Made by a program: the position numbers and the translations under genes. A model generated the notes under the pieces. It was not told the origin of the DNA and searched no databases. It was given only the letters and a program-made list of their open reading frames with translations. Source: Charina bottae (taxonomy: Eukaryota; Chordata; Lepidosauria; Squamata; Charinaidae). Taken from it: a stretch of 64,000 nt of DNA. Shown here one piece after another: positions 32,032-42,369 of this stretch; positions within the stretch are counted from its first letter, which is position 1, and every line of letters starts with the position of its first letter. The stretch covers positions 59,737,501-59,801,500 of the forward strand of contig JALMGJ010000001.1 of the NCBI GenBank assembly GCA_023362775.1. The letters run 5' to 3'.

Positions 32032-33278
32032 CTTTCTTTTTTTTAGAAAACTTTATTAAAGCATTTTCAAAATATACATAAAAACTAAAAAGATTGAAAC
32101 AAAGAAGCCTACAAAGAAAAACAGAACTAAAAAGGTGTGAAAAAACACAATACAAACTACTACGAAGTGACTTCCGACTTTCTATAACAAAGATATACAT
32201 AAATCAATATCAATCTCTTACCCCAATTCATATTATAGTAAACATTATTTCTATAAAGCATTTAAATTCTCATTATTACATTCCCTTCTAAAACAAAATT
32301 ACCCTCCCAATTAAAGAAAATTTTTTATAAAACCCTTCAAACATAATTTGGAACCTAATATAGTAACAAACACTACCCTTCTTCACTATAATTTGCTCCT
32401 ATCTGCCAACTAAACTAACATTAACCAAAAATATAAAAATTATCCAAACAGCATAACCATTTATCTAAACCCTTAAAAAACCATCCTGATAACCACATTT
32501 AAACAATAACCTAGGCATTTACCAAAAATGTAAGAATTTTCAAAACAGCATAACCATTTATCCAAACCTTTAAGAACCCATCCTGATAAACACATTTAGA
32601 CAATTATCCCACTCTCATTATTTTTGAAAATTATTAACTTGGTAATTTGGCTTTTTATATATAATTTGTTAAATTGAGATTTAAAGAATTTTGTTTTTTT
32701 ATTGCTTTTTTATTAAAGTGATTTTTGAGGAATATAAAACTTTCTCTTCTTTGTTGAATCTGCGGATTGGAGTTCTGATCTATTTGCTTTCACTTTCCCA
32801 TGGGAATACTGTTTGTTATTACTTTTTATTTTCCTGATTGGCCACACCAGAGATAAAAAGGCTGGAGAGAGTGTTCAGTTACAGCGTTAATGACTTTACC
32901 TTCCTGAGGCACTAGAGGGTGCCATAATCTATCTCTCTTTATACAGCAATTCAAACAAAAAATACTTAGTGATGTAGAAATGGGGTGGGCAGCTTTAAGA
33001 CCTTAAAGCTTTGACTTCAGAGCGGCTTGGGAAGAAGATGACGGCCCCGCCTCCCAGCTGATTGCTTACCGGTCGATCGCAAAACACCATTTTGTGGTCT
33101 TCTGGCTGTGACCAGCCGTCTGGAGAACACATGGGGTGATTCCTGGGGTTCTCCTTAATCCGGAGAATGCTTCTGGGCTCCAAGGAAGCCTGCCTGAGCC
33201 CAAGAAAAAAAGCCACTCAGGTCAGTCCGCAGACAGCGGAAAAAAACAGCTCAAGCCGCCATTGTCCCCACCGGAAGT
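32032..33278 (-). mobile_element. Internally deleted L1 with both ends and a 13-bp TSD
   Basis: The element is flanked by a perfect 13-bp duplication AAAATAAGACATT (32019-32031 and 33279-33291). On the minus strand it starts GACTTCCGGTGGGGACAATG, an L1-type leader parallel to that at 4679, and ends with an L1 3' UTR (GTCGGAAGTCACTTCG, then poly-A at 32032-32045). At about 1.25 kb it lacks both ORFs. The L1 leader plus 3' UTR configuration means the RNA that inserted was already deleted or spliced, or the template switched. A two-copy tandem repeat of about 96 bp lies at about 32426-32615. Confidence 0.85.
32426..32615. repeat. Two-copy tandem repeat of about 96 bp in the L1 3' UTR
   Basis: CAGCATAACCATTTATC occurs twice about 96 bp apart, within longer similar blocks starting CCAAAAATATAAAAATTATC and CCAAAAATGTAAGAATTTTC. 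Confidence 0.85.
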
Positions 33279-33339
33279 CAAAATAAGACATTATTTCTTG
33301 TATATTCTGAGAAATGTGTGTGTGTGGAAGGGGGGAGGG

Positions 33340-33510
33340 GACTAGGAGACCTCCCTTAGGCATGAAAGCTGGCTTGGTGACTTTGGCCCAGTCATTTTCT
33401 CTCATCCCAACCCACCTCACAGGGTTGTTGTGAGGAAAATAGGAGTCAGGAGTATTATGTATATATCTTGAGTTATACAAATAAAAGCAGGATATAAATC
33501 TATTAATAAA
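33340..33510 (+). mobile_element. 5'-truncated tRNA-derived SINE
   Basis: It starts inside the head (CTAGGAGACCTCCCTTAGGC) and continues with GCATGAAAGCTGGCTTGGTG, CCACCTCACAGGGTTGTTG and an A/T tail. Same subfamily as 19395-19610. Confidence 0.78.
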
Positions 33511-33514
33511 TAAT

Positions 33515-34150
33515 TTTAATTATTGTAGTTTCTGCCTGGCAGTACCAATTCAAATATATTAAATATAATTTCAAAGCTGTATATTGCAACATCAGTGAAG
33601 TACGGTACTCACAGGTCTTCAAGGTTAAGACTGAAGCCATAGTGGTTAGGCATTTATATGTTAATTTCTTCTCTTTCTCATGGTGCCAAAGTACATAATG
33701 AAACACATAACAACCAACATTCTTAGAAAATAGAACAAGCTTATTAGGGTTTTATTAATTGGTAGGTACCATAAACTAGATTGTTTTATAGGTGCCTTTA
33801 ATATTTATTTGTTACTAGCTAAATTCCCCTGCGTCCAATTGTTGCACCTGTTTGAACTTGGAAGAGAAAAGGAGTGCTTTTCAGGGATTCCATCCATCCC
33901 ATTCATGAATTCTGTGAGTAGTGACTACTTTTAATATTTTCAGTTATCATCTTGTCAGAGTTCAGTTCATGATTCCATACATTATTCAATTTGTTGGACT
34001 ATGAATACTTGAATAATTGAAAGCTGCAGAAGTATTATAAATTATCATGTTTCTATGATAATCCCCTTTTAAAGTTTTTATGGCATGGTGCTAAAAAACA
34101 CTCCACTGGAATTGGCCTACAAGATTAAAGGGACATTTTAAATGAACATG

Positions 34151-34187
<37 letters not shown>

Positions 34188-34640
34188 CTGTTTAGGAGAA
34201 ATAAAAATTATTTTCTGTATAAGTATATATACATACAGTCCTTCAAGTATATTACTGCTCATTATGTACATATTACATCATTTTAATTACTGTTGCATCC
34301 ACAGAAGTGAACTTTGTAGACTAAGGTAGCAATATTAATAATAAAAGTCACTTTTTTCTTGCTAATGTTGATGTGCCTGTATGCCATTTTAAGATTACAA
34401 TGCCTATTTTTTATCACAAATGTACAAGGCAACTAATGCAGACAGTATTCTTGCTGGCCCTTTTCTAGGCGTGTAATTAAAAAAAATGTCAGCAAGTGGA
34501 CATCACAGTGAACAGTGAGGAAAGCAAAATTTCTTCATGCAAGTACCAAAGGGATAGAAAGAGCTACACACACATTTGATTCTGATCTCCCAAATTGTAG
34601 ACAATGGTACTGTAAGAGTTGTTGTATATGAGATGGGTGG
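33515..34640. other. AT-rich interval with a (TG)n microsatellite
   Basis: A clean (TG)n run lies at about 34153-34186. Otherwise I see no supported feature. Confidence 0.5.
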
Positions 34641-34649
34641 TAAATAAAT

Positions 34650-34651
34650 AT

Positions 34652-34738
<87 letters not shown>
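34650..34738. repeat. Compound (GATA)n-(ACTA)n microsatellite
   Basis: About 13 GATA units switch abruptly to about 10 CTAA units. Confidence 0.97.
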
Positions 34739-34754
34739 GAAGTGAATGTATTTC

Positions 34755-35040
34755 TAATTTGTATTTATTTAGATTTATATTACCGCCCATCTCCTCGAAC
34801 GGAGGACTCTGGGCAGTTCACAATAAAAACCGTAATAAAATACAATAATAATCAAAACATCAATAAATAAATATAAAATCCAAGAGCAAAGATGTTAATA
34901 CTAAAAAGGGTTTCATGGGATCAACCAGCCCCAGGAGGAACTGTTAGCATTCCCCTCCCATGCAAGGTGGCAGAACCAGGTCTTTAGATTTAATTTAATT
35001 TTAACTTGGTCAAATTCCTCCAGCCTCGGTAAGGTAAATG
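34755..35040 (-). mobile_element. Antisense CR1/L2-type LINE 3' end
   Basis: The minus strand ends with the 3' UTR GGGCGGTAATATAAATC and upstream encodes FKDLVLPPCMGGECQQFLLG-like codons, matching the copy inside the Copia element (FKDLVLPSCLGGKCQQFLLG in the equivalent frame at 43140-43200). Same LINE subfamily. Confidence 0.82.
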
Positions 35041-35333
35041 CTAAACTGAATATTCACTTGTGTCTTTATGATTCCATCAGCAACATTTGTTCTTGACAAT
35101 TTTCGTATCCATAATTGTGGTCATTTAAAATTCAGTAAAAGGATTCTTTTTCCAAAATATTTATGTGGAATAATAAGTATATATTTATATGGAATGATGA
35201 TTTCTAAGTTCAGAAGTAGATCGTGATAGTAATGAAACAGAAATAAATAGCATTTTAAAAATGTTTGTGGCTATTGATGAGTTTATGTAGAATTACTTTT
35301 CCAAGAAACTCAAAGAGCAAAACAAAGAAGAAG

Positions 35334-35520
35334 GGTTCTAGCTCACTGGTAAAGCCTTGGCTTTGCATACAGAAAGTCCTGCATTCACACCTCAGCAGTG
35401 CCAGCATCTCCAGAAATATAACAGATTCCTCTATGCCAGCTGAGAGAGCTGTTGCCAGTTACTGTAGAGACAATTCTTCATCCAGGGGTACTTCCCATGT
35501 CCCTAAGACACAGCAATAAT
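35334..35520 (+). mobile_element. tRNA-derived SINE of an old reptile family
   Basis: TAGCTCACTGGTAAAGCCTT, TTTGCATACAGAAAGTCCTG and the B-box remnant CATTCACACCTC form a tRNA-like head. The body ATGCCAGCTGAGAGAGCTG matches the common 'tagctcagtggtagagcat...gcatgcagaaggtccc' repeat. Diverged copy. Confidence 0.72.
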
Positions 35521-35734
35521 CAGCATTTGTTTAGCCCAGATGAAGATTTCCTTAACATCCTCTGGATTAGTTTTTAGAAATAATTATGATGTTTGAAATG
35601 AGAATACACCATATTTGGGAAGACTGTCTACCTAACCTGCCTATCTCTTTGATCTGATGTCCAGGTACAGCAGCTGATGAGCAACTTCAATATTGTGGTT
35701 CTTCTTTCTTATAGTGCTTTATCCTTAAACCAGA

Positions 35735-35800
35735 GTTAGACTGGATAATCTTTCAAACAGAGGACTGTCACATGTAAAGTAGGATACATAACCATCCTAT
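35735..35800. repeat. Second copy of the short repeat at 27970
   Basis: GGATAATCTTTCAAACAGAG then GGACTGTCACATGTAAAGTA. See 27970-28065. Confidence 0.5.
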
Positions 35801-35804
35801 CTTA

Positions 35805-37980
35805 GTGGCCTTAAAAATTTGTGAATGTATTTTCCATTACTCTGATGCATCTATTGGAATGATATCGCTGTCAGATTTCATTACTTTCAGCATTAATATC
35901 GGAAACAGTCCTTATGTTCTCATTGTTATGGTTGTGTTAGTTCTCTCTATGGAAGACATCTTCACAGAAAGTGGAAAGTGTCAAGGTAATCAAATCTATG
36001 TCCATCTGATTCTGAACCCACCTGGTCCCATGTGCTGTTGAATCATACCAGCTTTCAGATATATCGAGTTAAATGTTCCACAAATTGATCATGTTTCTTG
36101 TCTCTCCCCCATAGTAGGATGCATTCAGGGGTTGTTTGTTTATTCCAAGTAACATAAACTATTTCTATACAATTGCTCTAACAAAACAAATATAAAAATC
36201 AAAATTTCAATTAAATAATTATACAATTTTACAGGATGAGAAAAAAATGGAAATAACTCATGGAATTATATTTTAATCTATTACTTTAGTATATTGAATG
36301 AAAAATCATCCATCCATCTGTCATTTCCGGTACTGAACCAAGCTGAATCAATACTTCAGAATGAAGTTCTACCATGTGTGTGGCACATCTACCATGTATT
36401 GGGCCCATCTGCCCCCATTCCCTCCTCCACTTTAAAAAGCTCTGAGATTGTTTGATTCTTTGCTTTCTGTGATGTGTGAACCACCCATTTTGGTTTATAA
36501 ACATATAAACTTAGCATCATATGTGAACCAAGCTCTATGGCTTGTTTAACAAATCATGGCTTAGCACAAAATATGAGCACAACCATTATTTCACAATGTG
36601 GAAGGGTCAACTAAAAGACCCCTGTTGGTAATACACACATTTTAAATGAGGTTGGAAAGCATTATCATCTGTATACGGTTGATGAAGAGCTGAGGTTAAG
36701 AGCTATTACTTTATCTAAGATCAAATGATGAGTCCATGGCACATACATTTGAATTGAAAAAATAATTTCACTCTCTTGACCAACACTGTACATGACTTAA
36801 TGATATAATTAAAGAGATTCTAGTCTGTAATAGACATATTCCATTGCCTTTTACTTCAATGAGTGATGTTATTCAAACTCCTCAACAGTAGTTCCTTAAC
36901 AAACATATATAGCTTGTAATATCATTTTTGCTTTAAAACTGAATAGAGACCAGTCCACATACAAATTGATGAGATTAGGGGGGGAAAAGACCCATAATCT
37001 GGGTTTTATAATTTAGTCTTATAATCATTGGTTCCTATTTTAAAATCATTGCTCAAAAGGGTTCTTCTTGTAACAAATATACCCTGGTATGCTCATTCAA
37101 ATTCATTGAATTTGAATGAGCATTCAAATTCCTTACTCATTTAGAAGCCTTCTGCCTACTCAAATTATATGTCTATCCATAAATATAAGCAGGCCATTTT
37201 AATTGCTTAGGGGGGAGGGAATAGACTGTAGAGGTTGGCCAAATATTCCTCTAATGGAAATAGGAGAGCATTCAACTAGAGGAAAGCCTGCTATAATTTC
37301 ACAATATTACTTTGAAAATTGAGTCTAATGCTATTTTGTTTACTATTGAAAAAGGGTTGTGGAGTGAAGATATTAAAAAGTTACTGAGAATATTTACTGC
37401 AACTTTTGCATAAATCTTGTATCTATAACCTGATCTTTGTGACATAAATATTAGCAGGCTTGTTTCCATTTCATCTCCCATAGAACCAATGCTGTCCTAC
37501 AGCAATAACCAGCATCAGAATAGAGCTATTTGCTGCTGTCATAAATAAGAAACGGTGTCAGGGATGTTTTCATTTGACTGAGCAGTAATGGAGTTAATTA
37601 TACTTCCAGTCTCTTTGTTTTTGATCTGTGTTTCCAAAGTCATCGCAGTGTCCTGAATTCTCCATGTTCATTTAAACTTTATGAGCCCTACCACATATAT
37701 TGCTTAAATTATTTTTTCCCAGATTCTGCAATGAATTTGGAATTATTATTAATGATAAAAGTTTATAATTTAATACCTAATAACTGCTAGCATAATAACA
37801 GAAATGGAATATTCTGCCAAAAAATATGGACTAAAATGAGGATGATGGTGATATACAGTATTATCATCAATGCTGCAGTGTGTCCTAAAGTCAAACCCTC
37901 CATTTTCTCATATCATTTCATGCTCATAGTATATTTTCCTTTTGTGGCCCTATAAGAATAAAATGAATATAGCAAACTTT
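35805..37980. other. Gene-free, largely unique AT-rich interval
   Basis: Contains a possible old repeat near 36490-36600 (GAACCAAGCTCTATGGCTTG, ACAAATCATGGCTTAGC) and a perfect 16-bp palindrome at 37090-37122. No gene supported. Confidence 0.45.
37090..37122. repeat. Perfect 16-bp inverted repeat with 1-base loop
   Basis: TGCTCATTCAAATTCA, one T, then TGAATTTGAATGAGCA. It could extrude as a small cruciform. Confidence 0.9.
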
Positions 37981-37989
37981 TTTGTTGTT

Positions 37990-39240
37990 GTTCTCTTTGT
38001 GACGAGGCTATGTGCAGACTTGCACAGAACTTGGCTCATAAAGTTTGTGGCCTTCATTCTCGATACACTAAAGCTCAGAGTGTAGAAAATCAACAAGGTA
38101 AGCTTGAGCTCTTCGTACAGAAAGGCAAATATGAACCAACTGGTATAACAGAGATCTGGCAGGATGACTTCCATGAATGGACTAGAGCAATTGAAGGATG
38201 CCATGTGTTCAAAAGGAACAGAAGCAATAGAAAGTGAGGAGGAGTTGCAGTATATGTTAAAAATAAATTCAATTTCTGCTCCAAAATCAAAATGAGTAAA
38301 CTTGGAAATGCTATAAAAGCATCTAGGTTAATATAAATGGAGGAACAGCAACAACCACAAATATGTTTTGGGTGTCTACTATCAAGATGTTTTAATCCTC
38401 TGTAAGCTGCTCAGAGTCACAGGCGAGTGGGGAGCCTTGAAGTTTAATAAATTAATCTTTAATTTTTAAAAGATGATATTTGGTTCAGTCTTCTCTGAGT
38501 AGGGGATATGTGTTTCACCAAGCAATTGCGAAGAACAGAGTGAAGGGACAGAATCGAAGCTTGGAATTGATAGACAAGGTTTGATAATTCCTGTTACTTT
38601 TAATGACTTTAAATTTCCAGATGAATTGCATCCTAGAACTCTGAAGATGACTGGAAGAGAGCAAATGTCCTTATATTCAAAAGGGAGGAAAAGGAAAATC
38701 TAGCAAGAGACAGACCAGTTTATCTGCCACTGATACCTGAAAAGATTTTAGAGCAGTTCATAAAGACATTAATCTGTAAGTGCTCTGAAAACAATGCAGT
38801 AATTCAAGAAATCAGTATGGATTTGTCAAAAACTACTCTTTCCAGACTAATTTTATCTCTCTTTTTTTTGACTGGGTAATTTCCTTAATAGATTGTGGAA
38901 ATTCTGTAGACATAATATACCTTGACTTCAGCAAAGCAAAATATCTCACAACTTGTTGATTAGCAAGCTAGTTAAGTATGGGTCAGATGGCATGACAATT
39001 AAATGGATTCATAGCTAGCTCAAAAAATGTGCTCAAAGAGTGTTCATCAATGGTTCCTCATCAATGGTTCCTCATCAAATTGGAGAGAATTATTAAATGG
39101 GTTGCCACAAGGATCAGTTGTGAGTCCTCTGCTCTTCAATATTTTCATTAATTATTTGAATTAAGAGATGGAGGGAATGCTTATCAAATATGCAGATGAT
39201 ACAAAATTGGATGAGATAGCTGATACCCTAGAAGAGGGCT
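37990..39240 (+). pseudogene. Decayed CR1 LINE, endonuclease to RT
   Basis: Endonuclease pieces appear at 38100-38320 (GITEIWQDDFHEWTRAIEGC, then GGVAVYVKNKFNF). The linker (VFHQAIAKN, DFKFPDELHPRTL) lies at 38490-38650 and RT pieces at 38900-39220 (IYLDFSKAKYL, VPLLFNIFINYL-like, and YADDTKLDEIADTLEE). Order and motifs are those of CR1 ORF2. A short LINE 3' tail (CTGCTCAGAGTCACAG) has inserted near 38360-38470. The 3' continuation is at 44995-45330 beyond the Copia insertion. Many stops show an old copy. Confidence 0.8.
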
Positions 39241-39244
39241 TGTC

Positions 39245-39480
39245 AAACTGGATCACAACCAGTGATTGAGGGATCATGAGAAAATCTGAGGGGTGTGTGC
39301 AAATTGCTGGGTGACCAGAAAGGTTGAAAGGCAGGTAGGGAGCATAGCATCTGCTGAACTCCAACTCCTGGGTCAGGCTTGAAGAAAGAAGGCCACACTG
39401 CACATAATATATGGCTAGTGGGGAGGAGAGGCATAGGTGGCCCTGGGCAAAGCTGCCTCTTCAGAGTCTGGAAGAGAGCA
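39245..39480. other. Unassigned segment between the CR1 RT and the Copia LTR
   Basis: Sequence such as CTGAACTCCAACTCCTGGGT hints at a hAT-type end, but I cannot assign it. It holds the Copia target site TATAC at its end. Confidence 0.4.
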
Positions 39481-39485
39481 TATAC

Positions 39486-39846
39486 TGTTGGTGTATTATT
39501 CTTTTGAGGAGTAAGTCACAGCAATAAAGCCTTATTAGGTAAACACCTGCAAACTTTAAAAGGTCAGGCAGCACGTGATCCAGGCTGAAGAGTATAAAAG
39601 AGCCTGCCTGCCTGCCCTGCCTTTCTGCTTACTTTGTTTCTGTTTACTCCTGTTTGCTTGTTACTACTATCTGGTATGTGGAATTGTAATACTTCCAGGG
39701 ATCTGGAAGAGGATTGTAAATATTATCTGTTCGAATGAGAAGCTAATATAACTGCAACTAAGTTACTACAATGACTGGCGTCTTTATTGGTCTCTACTGC
39801 TAAAACTTCTGCTACTCTGCTTGTGCAAGAAAACACACCTCCAACA
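39486..39846 (+). repeat. Copia 5' LTR
   Basis: 361 bp from TGTTGGTGTATTATTC to CACCTCCAACA. A TATAAAAG box at 39593-39600 is a plausible core promoter. AATAAAG lies upstream of it. The 3' LTR is alike but 13 bp longer because of indels, mainly in the pyrimidine-rich section after the TATA box. Confidence 0.95.
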
Positions 39847-39860
39847 GGTTATGGGCCCAG
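39847..39860 (+). promoter_or_regulatory. Copia primer-binding site for an initiator tRNA-Met fragment
   Basis: GGTTATGGGCCCAG directly follows the LTR. It is complementary to CTGGGCCCATAACC, the anticodon stem-loop of eukaryotic initiator tRNA-Met, not to a tRNA 3' end. Drosophila copia is known to prime from such an internal tRNA-iMet half. Confidence 0.85.
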
Positions 39861-40007
39861 ACAGCACAAAGAGACCAGCTCAGTGGCAGCTCGTTTGCAT
39901 CTGAAGAAAAGTAAACAAGGCAAGTGAAGTGTTTTTCTCTTCGAAGTTACCGGGAGGCTTCTAGCAGCTATCTGTTTCCTGAAAAGCTAAGCTGAGGAAT
40001 TTACGAG

Positions 40008-40589
40008 GTGCTTTGTAAAGATAGAGCCACGGCCGCTTCTCAGTCATTAGGAATGCTGCTCAAATGTTTATCAGATTCTAATTATATAAACTGGAGGAGT
40101 TTGAAAATGGAACTGTATCTTTGGAGGGAAGATTTATGGTCCCCCATTGCTGAGCCAACTCCAGCAAATCCCTCCAATGCATGGCTTATATTGGAAGAAC
40201 GTGCCAGAGCGTCCATTATTTTGGGAGTTGAAGACAATCAGCTAGTAAATGTATGTGGTTTACAGTCTGCAAAACAACTGTGGGAGGCACTAAGAAATTT
40301 GCATATCAAAGCAACAGCTGGAAGTAAGGTTTCTCCAACTAGAAAACTGTATAAGGCTTATCTGTCTGAAGAAGGGAGCCTGCCTGAACATTTGCATTTC
40401 ATTCAGCAGCTATTTGTAGAATTGCAAGAGAGAGGAATGGAGTTTACACCTCTAACAAAAGCATACATTATTTTATCCTCACTGAATGAAACATGGGATA
40501 TGTTAATTTGTACCCTAGAAGCAATGCCCGAGGCTGAACTTACTCCTTCCTATGTTTCTGGACGACTGCTTGCTGAATGGGAGAAATGA
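40008..40589 (+). pseudogene. Copia gag
   Basis: The 193-aa frame shows a copia gag (UBN2-like) pattern: NYINWRSLKMELYLWREDLW near the N-terminus, SIILGVEDNQLVNV, AKQLWEALRNLH, LYKAYLSEEGSLPEHLHFIQ and TPSYVSGRLLAEWE. Gag would form the virus-like particle around the RNA. A TGA ends the frame after AEWEK. The protein continues with KERHSAPPISSDKLQRAK in the same frame past the stop, then shifts frame before the zinc knuckle. The start codon may be further upstream. Confidence 0.88.
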
Positions 40590-41196
40590 AAGGAACGGCA
40601 CTCGGCTCCACCCATTTCTTCTGATAAGCTACAGCGTGCAAAAGCCAGAGAGCAATCAGGCTGAGGCCACAGCCCTAACCAGCAAACAATGTTTCAATTG
40701 TGGCTCAGCTGGACACTTACAGAAAAACTGTAATTTATTGCCCAAAGAGCGAAAGACAGGAAAAAAGAACAAAGAGGCAATGCGAAAGAAGGCTCTTCAA
40801 ACTACACATATTGCTCAAGTGCATGAAAAATATGATTCTGATTTCTTGGTGTTAGATTCTGGTGCTAATTGCCATTTATCTAATTGTAAAAATTCATTTG
40901 TTTCACTGTCTAAAACCAATAGATAAAGTGTTTCTATGGCTGATGGATCTACAATAGATATTATGGGTCAAGGTGACACATCTTGTTTGGGGAAAACTGT
41001 TAAAAATGTGCTGTTTGTTCCTAAATTGCAAACTAACCTTCTATCTGTATCCCAATTAGTAGCAGCTGGGTATTTCATAACATTTAAGAAAGATGGCTGT
41101 GAGATACGTAAGAATGGTAAGTTGTGTGCACATGGTGTACAAAGAGATTCATTGTACATAGTACAGAATGCTAAAGCCAAGCTGCAAAAGCTGTAA
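40552..41196 (+). pseudogene. Copia zinc knuckle and aspartic protease
   Basis: In the frame 40552-40926 a nucleocapsid knuckle CFNCGSAGHLQKNC (CCHC spacing 2-4-4) is followed by LDSGANCHLS, the aspartic protease active site with DSGA at about 40855. After a TAA at 40924 the same frame continues (936-1196) with MADGSTIDIMGQGDTSCLG and NVLFVPKLQTNLLSVSQL, the typical copia protease C-terminal half, ending CEIRKNGKL. The protease would process Gag-Pol. One stop interrupts it. Confidence 0.9.
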
Positions 41197-41199
41197 TTG

Positions 41200-42022
41200 G
41201 CAACATTCCAATTCATGAACAGTGCATACACTTGATGCACAGGAGATTTGGTCATGCAAATTATAGATACATAGCACAAATGCCAAAGATATATGCTGAC
41301 CTCAAGTTGAAACCTTGTGATAAATATCTGCACTGTGTAGTTTGCAAGGAATGCAAAACACAGAAGGCTCCTGTGAGTTAGCACAGAGACAGAGTTACAA
41401 CTAGACCTCTCAAAACAGTTCATTGTTACATAATTGGTCCCTTTGCTCCAAGTTTGGGACAAGCAAGATTCATAATGACCATAATTGATGATTTTTCAAG
41501 ATATACATTTATCTATCTGTTGAAACATAAAGATGAGGCATTTGATAAAATTTAAGAGTTTTGTAACATGGGCAAATGGAAAATTTCCAAAACCTGTGTC
41601 TGCCCTACAATGTGATCGAGGAGGGGAATTTCTTTCTAATGCTTTTCGAAAATTCCTAACAGAAAAGGGGATAGAACAAATTCTTTCTAACACTTACACT
41701 CCACAGCAAAATGGAGTTGCTGAAAGAAAACTTCAAGAAGCTATGATGTGCTTGCTTAAAGATGCAAAATTACATTTTAAGTTTTGGGGTGAAGCAGTAT
41801 CAACTGTCTTATGTTCAGAACAGACTGTTTAATTGTGTGATTGAGGACACTTCATTTCATTTGTTTTATGGTGTGAAACCAAAAGTGAACCATCTCAGAG
41901 TTTTTGGCAGTGCAGCATGGGTTGCAAACCAAAATAACAGAGAAGAAAAGGAGGTTCCAAAACAAAGAAAGAAATTTTTGTTGGGTATGAACAAAGTCAA
42001 AGAAGCTACAGGTTCATGTTAG
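41200..42022 (+). pseudogene. Copia integrase
   Basis: The gag-pre-integrase zinc region (HRRFGHANYRYIAQMPKIY and CVVCKECKTQKAP) is at 41230-41380. The catalytic core shows IMTIIDDFSRYTFIYLLKH (first Asp), SALQCDRGGEFLS (second Asp) and NGVAERKLQEAM (Glu), so the D,D(35)E residues are retained. Frames break near 41390, 41550 and 41815. A C-terminal region with VFGSAAWV follows at 41890-42000. It would insert the cDNA, giving the 5-bp TSD seen. Confidence 0.9.
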
Positions 42023-42369
42023 GAGATAATTTGATTATAAGCAAGGGTGCTTCATTTGCAGAACAAATCTGGGAAAAAATAAATTCCAGTTCTCAGGTTG
42101 ATTTGAAATCAGGGCAAAGACAGGAACTTGCTGATAACATTTTGCAAGATTCTTCGCCAAATGAGTTCATTAAACAAGAGGAGCAAGCTGAAAATCTGTC
42201 TGATGAGACATGCCACTCAGGAAGGTGATGGAAGACAGGTTGTTAATCCTATTAGCCCTGTCCTACCTTGCAGGTCACAGATGAGTAATAAAGGTGTTCC
42301 TCCTCAACGTTTTGAGGTGGATATAGTTAAAGCTTTCCATGTTTACTCTGAACCAGTCTTTACAGCAAA

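Noticed and set aside
39245..39480. Additional hAT insertion next to the Copia LTR
   Set aside because: Only a short suggestive segment. No terminal pair or 8-bp duplication found.
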